DNA of 64,000 nt from CAZOVB01 sp964583095. Its GTDB lineage: Bacteria > Planctomycetota > Phycisphaerae > SM23-33. A program made the translations under genes and the position numbers. Shown in pieces: positions 1 to 8,678 of this stretch (the stretch's first letter is position 1; the number at the start of each line of letters is the position of its first letter). Location: positions 186,001 to 250,000 of the forward strand of contig CAZOVB010000001.1 of assembly GCA_964583095.1 (NCBI GenBank). Reading direction: 5' to 3'. Under the pieces are notes generated by a model. It was not told the DNA's origin. It made no database searches and saw only the letters and a program-made list of their open reading frames with translations.

Positions 1-89
1 AGCATGTTGGCCTGCTTCTGGATGAGCTTCTTGGGCTTGGGTTTGGCCTTGGGCTTGGCCGCCTTCGGGTTGGAGGCTTGGGCACTCAT
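1..89 (-). CDS. N-terminal fragment of an unknown protein
   Basis: Only the first 29 codons are in the window; the gene runs off the left edge. The start ATG is preceded by a GGAAAGG ribosome binding site at good spacing. The visible residues are Ala/Lys/Pro-rich, with alternating Lys-Pro and Lys-Ala after residue 8, then KKLIQKQAN. This looks like a disordered basic leader, and there is too little to name a family. It is divergent from the GH65 gene on the plus strand. Confidence 0.5.
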   Translation of the reverse strand, partial: MSAQASNPKAAKPKAKPKPKKLIQKQANM

Positions 90-615
90 CGGAGCCTTTC
101 CAGTTCGTTCAAAACTTCACAAACTCGGTTTGTTACAGTGTAGGCAGCCTCGCGGCCCGGGAGCAGAAACAACCCCAGCCTCTTCCGGACACCGACAGGC
201 AGATCTGTCCGGACAGCCTAGCTTCTGAGCATCCGACAGGCAAGATCGGATCCGCCGGGATCCCCTGCAAGCTCAAATCCCTGGCTCGGGTGGAATCACG
301 GGCCCTGCCTGTGTTCTTCGGCAACCGTCTCAGAAGAGATCAACTGTCTCTGAAATCCCAACTCGGCATTCGCAGGCCTTTGGAACGTCTGTGATTCGGC
401 CTTGCCGGCTGGGAACAGCACTCCTGCTGTGGGAATCCACCCACTGCCTGCGGGCCGAGGCCCTGAGGACCCAGCCAATGGATTCTACCGGTATCCGCCA
501 TTGGATCTGCGAAAATCAGCCGCAGGGCCCGCCGGGCCGATATGCAATGCCCGATGGACGCCGGAGCCCCCGCAGACTACACTGACGTAGACCCCTGCTT
601 GAAAGAGAGAATCCA
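90..615. other. Intergenic region with no supported gene
   Basis: This 526-base spacer separates two divergent genes. Short open frames exist on both strands, but none has a ribosome binding site together with protein-like composition. I found no convincing promoter, tRNA-like fold or terminator. It presumably holds the promoters of both flanking genes. Confidence 0.4.
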
Positions 616-3360
616 ATGAGCTGGACCCTCAGTGAACGCGACCTGAACTTCGCCGATCCGGATGTCCTTTCCAGCCTCTTTGCCGTGGGCAACGGCCAAT
701 GTTGCACCCGTGGCACGCTGGGCGAAGATCGCCATCAAGCCACGCGCGGCATGTATGTCTCGGGGCTCTTCACCCGGGCGCCGTTCGGGCTGACCTACCT
801 GATGGGCGGGCCGGACTGGCTGCGCAGCTATCCCCTCATCAACGGCCGCAATCCCGCCTGCACCGCCTCGGAAAGGACGCTGCACATGGACAGGGGCCTG
901 CTGAGCCGCTGTGCCACCTTCGCAGAGGGCAACGGGAAACTCAGCATCCACGAAGAACGCTTCGCCTCGCTGGATATCTGGAATCTCATGGTCCAGAAGG
1001 TCCAGGTCAAGATGCACCAGCCGGCGGCAGGGACACAGTTCGTCATGGCCGTCGATTCCCAGGCGCGCAACCAGCCCGCCCAGTACTACCATCCGGGCCA
1101 GATGCCCAACATCGACCGGACCGGCCTGAAGCTCTCCGAGGCCACCACCCTGGCAGCCGGCGAGGAAGTCCTGGTGGTGAGCCTGCTCTCAAGGCAGACC
1201 TCGGCCGCCCTGGAGACGGTGGCGCTGGTGCGGCAGATCGAGGGACCCGAGCTTTCGGTCACCTACGATACGAGCGACGGCGAAGCCCGCGCGGTATTTG
1301 ACATACCCGACGAGTGTCCCGCGGACAGCACGTTCACCTTTCTGAAGCTGTTCCTGTTTTTCCCTTCCGATGACGGCCTGCAACTGCCCGTCCAGGAAGG
1401 AACGGTCCTGGATGAACTTCTGGACCTGGCCGACCATGCCGACTATCCGCATCTGCTGGAGAAGCACGCAGAGCAATGGGAGCGTTTCTGGGAAGACGCC
1501 GACGTGGAAATCGAAGGGGATCCCGCAGCCCAGTTGGCGGTTCGCTTCGCCCTCTGGTCCACGCGCATCGCCGCCCCGGAAGACGACGGGGAAAGTTCGA
1601 TCGGCTCCAGGAACCTGACCGGCGACTGGTACCGCGGAGCGGTCTTCTGGGATGTGGAGATGTACCAGCTTCCGCTCCTGGCGGCTGTGGAGCCCGAACT
1701 GGCCAGAAACCACCTGCTCTACCGCGCGCGCCGGCTGGACCCCGCGCGGTCGCTGGCCTCCCAGGACGGCTATGAAGGGGCGCGATATCCCTTCCAGTCG
1801 TTCAAGTCGGGCCTGGAAGAGCCCTTTGTCTCCGACGGGCCGATCTACCGCCAGATTCACGTCAACGCGGATATCGCCTGGGGCTTTGCCTACTACGTCG
1901 CGCTGACCGGCGATAATGAGATTCTCCTGGAAGGCGGACTGGAGGTCCTGCTGGAGTTGGGCAAGTTCTGGATCAGCCGATTCCAGACAGGCTCGGACTC
2001 CATGGAGCACATTCTCGACGTCTGCGGACCCGACACAGCCCACAATCACGTAAATGACAACCTGTACACCAACCGTCTGGCGGCCTTCGTGCTTCGCTAC
2101 ACAGCCCGGGCTGTGGAAGAACTTCAGCAGGACCATCCCGACTCGATCGAGAACATCCTCCAGCAGGTGGGACTCGACCCCGACCAGGTCGCCCACTGGC
2201 CCCAGCGGGCGGACCGGGTCTACCTGCCCCGGATCGAACCGGACATCCCGGCCCAGTTTGAGGGCTTCGGCTCGCTGCCCGAGCCCGACGTCAAAGCCCT
2301 GGAGCACACCCGCCGGCCCGATAAGACCGGTACGCGGGCCGACGCCCTGCTGCTCTTCCAGGCGCTGCCGGAGGCCTTTGACATCGAGACCCTGCGCCGC
2401 TGTTACCAGACCTATGCGCCCCTTTGCAACCAGACCTCCAGCCTGTCGTTGTGCACGCACGCGATGCTGGCAATTCGTCTGAGTCTGGCCCTGGACGCCC
2501 ACCACTACTTCGAAACCACCATCGGCATCGATCTGTCCGATCAGGCGGGCAATACCCGACACGGCATTCACGGAGCGGCCGAGGCGGGCATCTGGCTGGC
2601 CGTCGTGCATGGCTATGGCGGGTTGGCAACCGACCCGTCCGGCGGGCTGAACCTCCAGCCTCGCCTGCCGGACAACTGGAAACGACTTCAGTATCGGTTC
2701 CGCTATCGAGGCCAGCCGCTGCGGGTGACGGTAACCTCCAATGAAATCACCGTCCGTAACGACGGCGGGGAAGCAGTGGGTCTGGAAGTCAACGGCAACC
2801 GGGTCCGCATCGAGCCCGGTCAGCCCGGCAAGTTCCCCGCCGGGGCCAACTGGCACAGGCAGAACCTCCAGGCAGTGATCTTCGACCTGGACGAACTGGC
2901 CCGGTATGAAGACCTGGGCCCGGCCCGGGAGCTTATGGAATCCCTTCGCGACGCCGGGCACCGGATCGGATGCGTCTCGAACAGCCCGAACGGCTTGGCC
3001 CTGCTCAAGCAGACACGACTGGAGGACCTGCTGGATGCCTGGGTCGACCAGACGCACCTGACCCGGGACAAGCCTGATCCGCAGGGATTTCTGCTTGTCA
3101 GCCAGAGACTTCGGGTGCTGCCCTGGCAGTGCATTGGTATCGAGAGCGACGATGACGGGCTCGAAGCCATCCGACGGGCCGGGATGATCCGCGTTTCGGT
3201 CGGTCCGGTCACCGCTTCGGCGGACCTGGCCGTGGAATCGCTCAAGGATCTGGATACCGAGAAGCTGCAAAAAACTTTTCTGGACAGCGATAATCCGGTC
3301 AACCCGTACCTGGAGATGAATATCGCCAAGACGTTTGCCGAAGAGACCTCTGCGGGATAG
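616..3360 (+). CDS. GH65-family glycoside phosphorylase/hydrolase-like protein fused to a HAD phosphatase domain
   Basis: The 914-residue product starts with a GH65-type sugar-binding sandwich (FAVGNGQCCTRGTLGE near residues 22-37) and continues into an alpha/alpha barrel with GDWYRGAVFWDVEMYQLPLL near 336-355 and YTN at 484-486. GH65 enzymes cleave alpha-glucosides such as maltose, trehalose or kojibiose, usually with phosphate. The usual GPDEYHE signature, which carries the catalytic Glu, reads GPDTAHN here (471-477), so the general acid is replaced by Thr474. From about residue 752 a beta-phosphoglucomutase-like HAD domain follows (FDLDE, then SNS, KPDPQGF, and IESDDDG in place of the usual ED motif). 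It has almost no cap domain. GH65 and beta-phosphoglucomutase often act together, so the fusion makes sense, but both active sites look altered. The start ATG follows GAAAGAGAG. Confidence 0.8.
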   Translation: MSWTLSERDLNFADPDVLSSLFAVGNGQCCTRGTLGEDRHQATRGMYVSGLFTRAPFGLTYLMGGPDWLRSYPLINGRNPACTASERTLHMDRGLLSRCATFAEGNGKLSIHEERFASLDIWNLMVQKVQVKMHQPAAGTQFVMAVDSQARNQPAQYYHPGQMPNIDRTGLKLSEATTLAAGEEVLVVSLLSRQTSAALETVALVRQIEGPELSVTYDTSDGEARAVFDIPDECPADSTFTFLKLFLFFPSDDGLQLPVQEGTVLDELLDLADHADYPHLLEKHAEQWERFWEDADVEIEGDPAAQLAVRFALWSTRIAAPEDDGESSIGSRNLTGDWYRGAVFWDVEMYQLPLLAAVEPELARNHLLYRARRLDPARSLASQDGYEGARYPFQSFKSGLEEPFVSDGPIYRQIHVNADIAWGFAYYVALTGDNEILLEGGLEVLLELGKFWISRFQTGSDSMEHILDVCGPDTAHNHVNDNLYTNRLAAFVLRYTARAVEELQQDHPDSIENILQQVGLDPDQVAHWPQRADRVYLPRIEPDIPAQFEGFGSLPEPDVKALEHTRRPDKTGTRADALLLFQALPEAFDIETLRRCYQTYAPLCNQTSSLSLCTHAMLAIRLSLALDAHHYFETTIGIDLSDQAGNTRHGIHGAAEAGIWLAVVHGYGGLATDPSGGLNLQPRLPDNWKRLQYRFRYRGQPLRVTVTSNEITVRNDGGEAVGLEVNGNRVRIEPGQPGKFPAGANWHRQNLQAVIFDLDELARYEDLGPARELMESLRDAGHRIGCVSNSPNGLALLKQTRLEDLLDAWVDQTHLTRDKPDPQGFLLVSQRLRVLPWQCIGIESDDDGLEAIRRAGMIRVSVGPVTASADLAVESLKDLDTEKLQKTFLDSDNPVNPYLEMNIAKTFAEETSAG

Positions 3361-3378
3361 ACAGTCGCCCAGGCCCGC

Positions 3379-3407
3379 TTGCCGATGCTAAATCTTTGCC
3401 TTACAAT
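3379..3407 (+). promoter_or_regulatory. Putative promoter of the TIGR03546/AsmA-like gene
   Basis: The -35 box is TTGCCG (3379-3384), the spacer is 17 bases and the -10 box is TACAAT (3402-3407). It lies 45 bases before the next start codon, in a short spacer after the GH65 gene. Confidence 0.55.
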
Positions 3408-3452
3408 CAACTGACGTTGGATGTTTTGTCCTGAACCTGTGGAGATGCCCAG

Positions 3453-5318
3453 ATGAATCCACTTCGATGGCTGCGGAAAATGGGGAAGTTCATTCGGGGC
3501 GGCGCCACCCCGATCCAGATTCTCCTGGCCGCCATCCTGGGCATGATGCTCGGACTGGTCCCCGGCTTCAATATGACCCACGTCCTGATCATCCTGCTTC
3601 TGCTGGTCCTGAACGTTTCGATCGGCATCGCCCTGACCTGCTTTCTGGTGGCCAAGGCCCTGCTGCTGCTTCTGCTGCCTTTGACCGTGCACCTGGAGAA
3701 CCTTGCGATCGTTCATACTCCCCTGGCCTGGCTGTTCCGCTGGGCAGGCGATACGCCGGTCCTGGCCCTGATGCGACTGGAGCAGCCGGGTGTCTCGGGG
3801 GGAATCGCTGCCGCCGTGGTCCTGGGGCTCCTGGCCGGGATCTTCCTGGCCGCGGTCGTCATTCGAATTCGCAGGCTGCTGGTCAAATTCGGAGACAAAT
3901 CCGAACGGGTCCGGAAGATCGTTGCCTTCTTTCCGGTTCGAATGCTGCTCTGGTTGCTCTTTGGAGGCCAGAAGAAGCCTCTTTCCCAGCTGCTGAGCCA
4001 CCGGGCACCGCTGTTGCGCAAGTGGGGAATCGTCGTGGGGCTGATCTTCGCGGTGTTGGTCGCCGGGGGGGCAACCCTGGCGGTGGACTACTACCTGGCC
4101 GGCGAATTGGCTTCTGCCCTGGGCAAGGCCAACGGTGCCGAGGTCAACATCGCCGACGCGGACCTGTCCATTCTCCAGGGGCGCATTCGCCTGATGGGCA
4201 TTGAGGTGACCGACCCGGCCAAGCCCACTCACAATCGGTTCCAGGCCGAAGAAATGGTCGCCGACTTCTCGGTTCGCGAGTTGCTCACCGGTCGAGTTTG
4301 GATGGACCACATCGTCGCCCCGGGCACCCCGGAAATCGACATCGAGCGAGAGACGCCGGGGGAGGTCTACGAGGCCCCCGAACCGCCCCCCTCCCGCAAT
4401 CCGCAGGACCTGCTGTGGCAGTGGCTGCAGGATCCCGAGGCCATCAAGAAATTCTTTGACAGGCTCGAGACCGTTCGCGAATGGCTCGAGAAAATCCGCG
4501 AGCGTATGAAGGAGAAGCAGCAGGAGCCCGAGGGGCCCCTCAGCGAGGAGTACCTGGAGTGGCTCAGTCGAAACCGAAAGGAGATCCTGACCCGAAAGCC
4601 CACCTTCCTGGTCCGCCGGCTGGATATCGAGAAAATCCGATTCCGAAAGCAGGACACCTTCCGGGTCGAAGCGCGCAACCTCTCCAGCCATCCTGAATAC
4701 AACGACGAGCCGATGGTCATCCGTGTCGGGGATGTCCAGTTGGCCGGGACCGAGGAAACCTTCGCCCGGCGCATGGGCCTGTTCCTCACGCTGAACTTCC
4801 AAGATGTCGATACCCCCCATCGGCTGGACAAGATGGTGATTTCCGACGTAAAACTGGGCAAGACCATTCGGCTTTCCGAGAAGTCCCCGATTGATTTCGA
4901 GGAAGGCAAACTCACGGTCACAGCGTCCGGGACATTCTCAGCCGAGGCCATGGAGATTCCCACGGCTCTGTTGATCCGTGACTACCGCTTCCGGACGCGA
5001 GGGGGGCGCAAGTTCATGAACCTGGACATGGGCGTTTTGAGGGATCTGGACAGTTTCCCTGTCGCAGTGACGGTATCGGGTACCCTCTCGCGGCCGGTGT
5101 TGACCATCAACCAGGAAGCCACCGTCCAGGCGATGAAGGATGCGGGAATTCTGCAGAAGCTGATCCAGGGAACAGTGGGCGGACTGCTCGACCGCCTGCG
5201 CGACCGAAACAACGAGGATGATTCCGACGGAGAAAGCGACGGCGATTCCCGGCAGGACCCGGACGACTCGCAAGACTCGGATCCCCTGCAGGACCTGCGG
5301 GATCGAATCGGCTTCTGA
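3453..5318 (+). CDS. Membrane protein: TIGR03546-like N-terminus fused to TIGR03545/AsmA-like C-terminus
   Basis: The 621-residue product begins with several hydrophobic helices (about residues 22-70, 85-95, 112-135) and a PGFN segment typical of the small TIGR03546/DUF2062-like membrane proteins. Another membrane helix lies near 192-215. It is followed by a long periplasmic-type region with AsmA-like features (VNIADADLSILQGRIRLMGI, then repeated beta-rich stretches) and a charged Asp/Ser-rich tail. In other bacteria the two halves are usually adjacent genes; here they form one polypeptide. AsmA-like proteins are linked to lipid transport across the envelope, but no function is established for this family. 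The start follows GTGGAGATGCCCAG. Confidence 0.65.
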   Translation: MNPLRWLRKMGKFIRGGATPIQILLAAILGMMLGLVPGFNMTHVLIILLLLVLNVSIGIALTCFLVAKALLLLLLPLTVHLENLAIVHTPLAWLFRWAGDTPVLALMRLEQPGVSGGIAAAVVLGLLAGIFLAAVVIRIRRLLVKFGDKSERVRKIVAFFPVRMLLWLLFGGQKKPLSQLLSHRAPLLRKWGIVVGLIFAVLVAGGATLAVDYYLAGELASALGKANGAEVNIADADLSILQGRIRLMGIEVTDPAKPTHNRFQAEEMVADFSVRELLTGRVWMDHIVAPGTPEIDIERETPGEVYEAPEPPPSRNPQDLLWQWLQDPEAIKKFFDRLETVREWLEKIRERMKEKQQEPEGPLSEEYLEWLSRNRKEILTRKPTFLVRRLDIEKIRFRKQDTFRVEARNLSSHPEYNDEPMVIRVGDVQLAGTEETFARRMGLFLTLNFQDVDTPHRLDKMVISDVKLGKTIRLSEKSPIDFEEGKLTVTASGTFSAEAMEIPTALLIRDYRFRTRGGRKFMNLDMGVLRDLDSFPVAVTVSGTLSRPVLTINQEATVQAMKDAGILQKLIQGTVGGLLDRLRDRNNEDDSDGESDGDSRQDPDDSQDSDPLQDLRDRIGF

Positions 5319-5320
5319 AA

Positions 5321-5863
5321 TCAGTATTCATCCTGGAGCCTTGGAACGGATACATCCATGGCCAGGGGCACGTCGTCGCGCCCCAGCCAGAAGGCGGCCG
5401 ATGAGTACTTGTAAGCTTCGGGCTTCTCCACGAGCTTGCGTTTGACGGGGTTTTCGTGGATGAGCATCATGGCTTTGTGGATGGCCCGGACGTCGGTCAG
5501 GGTCTCGTCGAAACTCTCGCCGGTTTCCCAGAAGGGCTCGCGCGCGATAATTCCCGCCGCCAGGGAGGCCTCTGTGACCGGGTTCCGAATAGCCTCGGCA
5601 ATCAGGGCCATCGATTCGATATCCTCCCGAGGCCAGATCACCGCGTGGACGTGATCGGGCAGGACAACGTAAGCCCAGAGGTCGAAATTGCGTTGCTCCC
5701 GAGCGGTCTTGAGGGCCCGAACGACCAGCATGATGGCCGGATCGGACTGCAGGAGGTTCCAGCCCTTGCGGCAGGAAAACCGCAGGCTGTGCGCCTGCCA
5801 GCGCAGTCGCCCCCGGTACATAGGCGTAATTCGCTCGGTCATAGTCGCCATTTTGCCCTTCAT
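5321..5863 (-). CDS. REP-associated (RayT-like) Y1 transposase
   Basis: The 180-residue product belongs to the Y1/IS200-like transposase superfamily, whose members cut single-stranded DNA with an HUH motif and a tyrosine. The HxH pair is visible (LPDHVHAVI, His71 and His73), as is the C-terminal signature IHENPVKRKLVEKPEAYKYSS. RayT proteins process chromosomal REP palindromes rather than mobilising themselves, and I see no terminal repeats of an insertion sequence here. The gene is convergent with the preceding gene, with only two bases between stop codons. Several ATGs lie near the start; the one at 5863 follows AAAGG, and ATGs at 5851 or 5842 are alternatives. Confidence 0.75.
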   Translation of the reverse strand: MKGKMATMTERITPMYRGRLRWQAHSLRFSCRKGWNLLQSDPAIMLVVRALKTAREQRNFDLWAYVVLPDHVHAVIWPREDIESMALIAEAIRNPVTEASLAAGIIAREPFWETGESFDETLTDVRAIHKAMMLIHENPVKRKLVEKPEAYKYSSAAFWLGRDDVPLAMDVSVPRLQDEY

Positions 5864-5893
5864 TTGCCTTTGAAGCAAGCAGTTAAGGGCGTC

Positions 5894-5922
5894 TTGCAAA
5901 TCGCCCCTGCCCTGCGTACCAT
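5894..5922 (+). promoter_or_regulatory. Putative promoter of the hom operon
   Basis: TTGCAA (5894-5899), a 17-base spacer and TACCAT (5917-5922) lie 25 bases upstream of the hom start, between it and the divergent transposase gene. Confidence 0.45.
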
Positions 5923-5947
5923 GCTCGCAGACCTGATGAGGAGTCCC

Positions 5948-7306
5948 ATGCAAGAGACAAACAACCGTTGCGGCATAGCCCTGGTCGGATGCGGAGTCGT
6001 CGGAGGCGCAGTAGCCACCCTGCTCACGCGGGATCGACAGATCCTCCAGGACCGTACGCGCCTGGATACTTCCCTTCGGTACATCGTGGACGTCAACCAC
6101 GACCACGCCCGCGAGCTTGGCCTGGACGAATCGCTCTACACCGACGATCTCTCCAAGGCCCTGGCCGATCCGGATGTCCGCGTGGTCGTCGAACTGGTCG
6201 GCGGGACCACGATCGCCCGGGAGATCACCGAGCAGGCTCTCAAAGCCGGCAAACACGTGGTTACGGCCAACAAGGCCCTGTTGGCTCATGCCGGGGCCGA
6301 CCTCTACGCCCTGGCCCGGGAGTGCGGCGTCTCGCTGGCCTTCGAGGCCAGTTGCGCCGGCGGAATTCCTATTGTCCGTGCTCTGGCTGATGGCCTGATC
6401 GCCAACCGGATCGATGCCCTCTACGGCATCGTCAATGGAACCTGCAACTTCATCCTCTCCTCGATGGTCCAGGAGGGCCTGGCCTACGAGAACGTTCTGG
6501 CCCAGGCCCAGGCAGACGGACTGGCAGAAGCCGACCCGACCCTGGATGTTTCCGGGGAAGACTCGGCCCATAAGCTCACCATCCTGGCCGGGCTGGCCTT
6601 CGGATGCAATGTGGACTTCCAGGCCATCAGCGTCGAGGGCATCGACCGGCTTCAACTTCTGGATATCCAGCAGGGCCAGTCGTTGGGATACGTCATCAAG
6701 CTTCTGGCCATCGCACAGAGACAGGGCGGCGGGCTCTGTCTGCGGGTAAGGCCTGTGTTTATCGACATCGAACACCCCCTGGCGTGGGTTTCCGGACCTT
6801 TCAATGCCGTCAGCGTGTACGGCCACGCGACCGGGCATACCATGTACTACGGACGCGGAGCCGGTGGGATGCCCACAGCCTCGGCGGTGGTGGCTGACAT
6901 CCTCTCGGTTGCCCAAGGCCTGTGGCCCAAGCTGTTTGACCAACTGGCCATCTGGGCCGATCGCTGCCCGCCGGCCAGGCAGCTTCCCATCGAGGAAGTG
7001 CGAAGCCGATATTACATCCGCATGCCCGTGGAAGACCGACCGGGCGTTTTCGCCCAGATCGGGCGGGTCTTCGCAGAGCACGAGATCAGCATTGCTTCCC
7101 TGCTCCAGCCGGAGATGGACGAGGAAAAACAGGACGACACGGCCACAATCGTGATTACTACCCACGTTTCACGCGAAGGCGCCGTTCGGGCAGCCCTTGC
7201 CCAGTGCGAGAAGCTTCCCAGCGTCCGGGCCGTGCCTGTCTGCATCGGCATCGTGGATGAGCACCCGGAGAAGCTCTGGTCCGAAGGAAATCCAGAAGCA
7301 GAGTAA
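5948..7306 (+). CDS. hom: Homoserine dehydrogenase
   Basis: The enzyme reduces aspartate semialdehyde to homoserine with NAD(P)H, at the branch point to threonine and methionine. The 452-residue length fits the family. The dinucleotide-binding motif GCGVVGGAV is near residues 13-21, the catalytic region contains GGIPIVRALADGLIANRI followed by GIVNGTCNFIL, and an ACT regulatory domain starts near residue 355 (RMPVEDRPGVFAQIGRVF). The ACT domain suggests feedback control, probably by threonine. The start at 5948 follows AGGAG. It is the first gene of a cluster with the PGM-like kinase candidate and lysC. Confidence 0.95.
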   Translation: MQETNNRCGIALVGCGVVGGAVATLLTRDRQILQDRTRLDTSLRYIVDVNHDHARELGLDESLYTDDLSKALADPDVRVVVELVGGTTIAREITEQALKAGKHVVTANKALLAHAGADLYALARECGVSLAFEASCAGGIPIVRALADGLIANRIDALYGIVNGTCNFILSSMVQEGLAYENVLAQAQADGLAEADPTLDVSGEDSAHKLTILAGLAFGCNVDFQAISVEGIDRLQLLDIQQGQSLGYVIKLLAIAQRQGGGLCLRVRPVFIDIEHPLAWVSGPFNAVSVYGHATGHTMYYGRGAGGMPTASAVVADILSVAQGLWPKLFDQLAIWADRCPPARQLPIEEVRSRYYIRMPVEDRPGVFAQIGRVFAEHEISIASLLQPEMDEEKQDDTATIVITTHVSREGAVRAALAQCEKLPSVRAVPVCIGIVDEHPEKLWSEGNPEAE

Positions 7307-7343
7307 TACATTCCCCCGCCAGTGAGCCAGCCAGGATATCCCC

Positions 7344-8534
7344 ATGAAATACGCGATTATCATCCCCGACGGTGCCGCCGACGAACCGATGGAAATCCTC
7401 AACGGTCGTACGGCCCTGGAGGCGGCCAAGACGCCGAATTTCGACTGGATCGCCGCCAATGGAAAAACCGGTACCGTCAAGAACATCCCCAAGCACCTGC
7501 CCGCGGGGTCGGATGTGGCCATCCTGTCCCTGCTGGGCTATGACCCCCGGCAGTTCTATACCGGACGGGCCCCCCTGGAGGCCGCGGCGCAGGAGATCAA
7601 GACCGATCCGGCCGAGTGGATCTTCCGATGCAACTTCGTCACGCTGGTCGATCAGGTAATGGAGGACTACTCGGCTGGGCATATCTCGACCGAAGAAGCC
7701 CAGCAGCTCATCAAGGACCTCAACCGCGTCCTTGGCGGCAAGCACGTGAAGTTCCACACCGGAGTCAGCTACCGCCACCTGATGATCTACGACGGCCAGG
7801 TGGACCTGGAAACCACTCCGCCCCACGATATCCAGGGCAAGAAGGTCTCGGGGTACATGCCCTCGGGCAAGGGCGCCGAAACCATTACCACCCTTATCGA
7901 ACGCAGCCAGGACATCCTGGCCGACCACGAGATCAACAACGTCCGTCGGGACCTGGGGGAAAACCCCGCCAACAGCATCTGGCTCTGGGGCGAGGGGAAG
8001 ATGCCCCAACTTCCCAGTTATGAATCTCTGCATCATCTTCGCGGTGCAGCCATTACCGCCGTGGACCTGGTCCGGGGGATCAGTAAGCTCATCGGCTGGG
8101 ACGTGATCGAGGTGGAGGGAGCTACCGGTTATATCGACACCAACTATGCCGGCAAGGGCACCGCTGCGATCGAAGCCCTGGGCGAGTACGACGTGGTCTG
8201 CACGCATGTCGAAGCGCCCGACGAGGCGGGCCACAGCGGCAACGTCTCTGCCAAGATCGAGGCGATCGAGAACATCGACCGACACATTGTCGGCCCGGTG
8301 TTGAATCACATGCGAAGCGGGGAGGAAGACTGGCGGATTCTCGTGCTTCCCGACCATCCCACGCCCTGTTCGGTCCGGACACACACGCGGGAGGAGGTCC
8401 CCTTCGCCCTGGCCGGGGCGGGCGTGTTGAAGGTTCTGGCCACCACCTTCAGCGAAAAGGCGGCCGCGGAATCCGATCTGCACATTCCCCTGGGCCATGA
8501 GCTCATGGAGTACTTCCTGACCGTCCGGGCCTAG
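7344..8534 (+). CDS. Phosphoglycerate-mutase-like protein, probable homoserine kinase
   Basis: The 396-residue protein belongs to the archaeal-type cofactor-independent phosphoglycerate mutase (ApgM) branch of the alkaline phosphatase superfamily. Metal-binding segments are visible: PDGAAD near the start, GSDVAILSLLGYD near residues 54-66, HVEAPDEAGHSGN near 291-303, and LPDHPTPCSVRTHTREEVPF near 335-354. A subgroup (TIGR02535) is proposed to be homoserine kinase because it lies beside homoserine dehydrogenase in genomes lacking thrB. Here it sits between hom and lysC, exactly that context. The assignment as homoserine kinase rather than glycolytic mutase is an inference from context. The start follows AGGA at suitable spacing, 37 bases after hom. 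Confidence 0.8.
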   Translation: MKYAIIIPDGAADEPMEILNGRTALEAAKTPNFDWIAANGKTGTVKNIPKHLPAGSDVAILSLLGYDPRQFYTGRAPLEAAAQEIKTDPAEWIFRCNFVTLVDQVMEDYSAGHISTEEAQQLIKDLNRVLGGKHVKFHTGVSYRHLMIYDGQVDLETTPPHDIQGKKVSGYMPSGKGAETITTLIERSQDILADHEINNVRRDLGENPANSIWLWGEGKMPQLPSYESLHHLRGAAITAVDLVRGISKLIGWDVIEVEGATGYIDTNYAGKGTAAIEALGEYDVVCTHVEAPDEAGHSGNVSAKIEAIENIDRHIVGPVLNHMRSGEEDWRILVLPDHPTPCSVRTHTREEVPFALAGAGVLKVLATTFSEKAAAESDLHIPLGHELMEYFLTVRA

Positions 8535-8678
8535 CCACTGCCTGGAGGTTGTCTCTGCTGCGATCCGGTTCTGGCCGCAGCAAATGAGGTGGAAATCTCG
8601 GCGAATTGCGGTAGAGTATGGCTTTTCCAGTCGTCCGGCGGCTGGACTCGACGATCCGACCCGGAGCAAACCAAGGCT

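Noticed and set aside
1189..3270. Open frame of 693 codons antisense to the GH65 gene
   Set aside because: It is the codon-bias shadow of a well-supported gene, and its translation has no family features.
8535..8678. Possible lysine riboswitch before lysC
   Set aside because: The leader is only 144 bases and shows one 7-bp hairpin, not the five-helix fold of the lysine riboswitch; lysC is also preceded closely by genes of the same operon.
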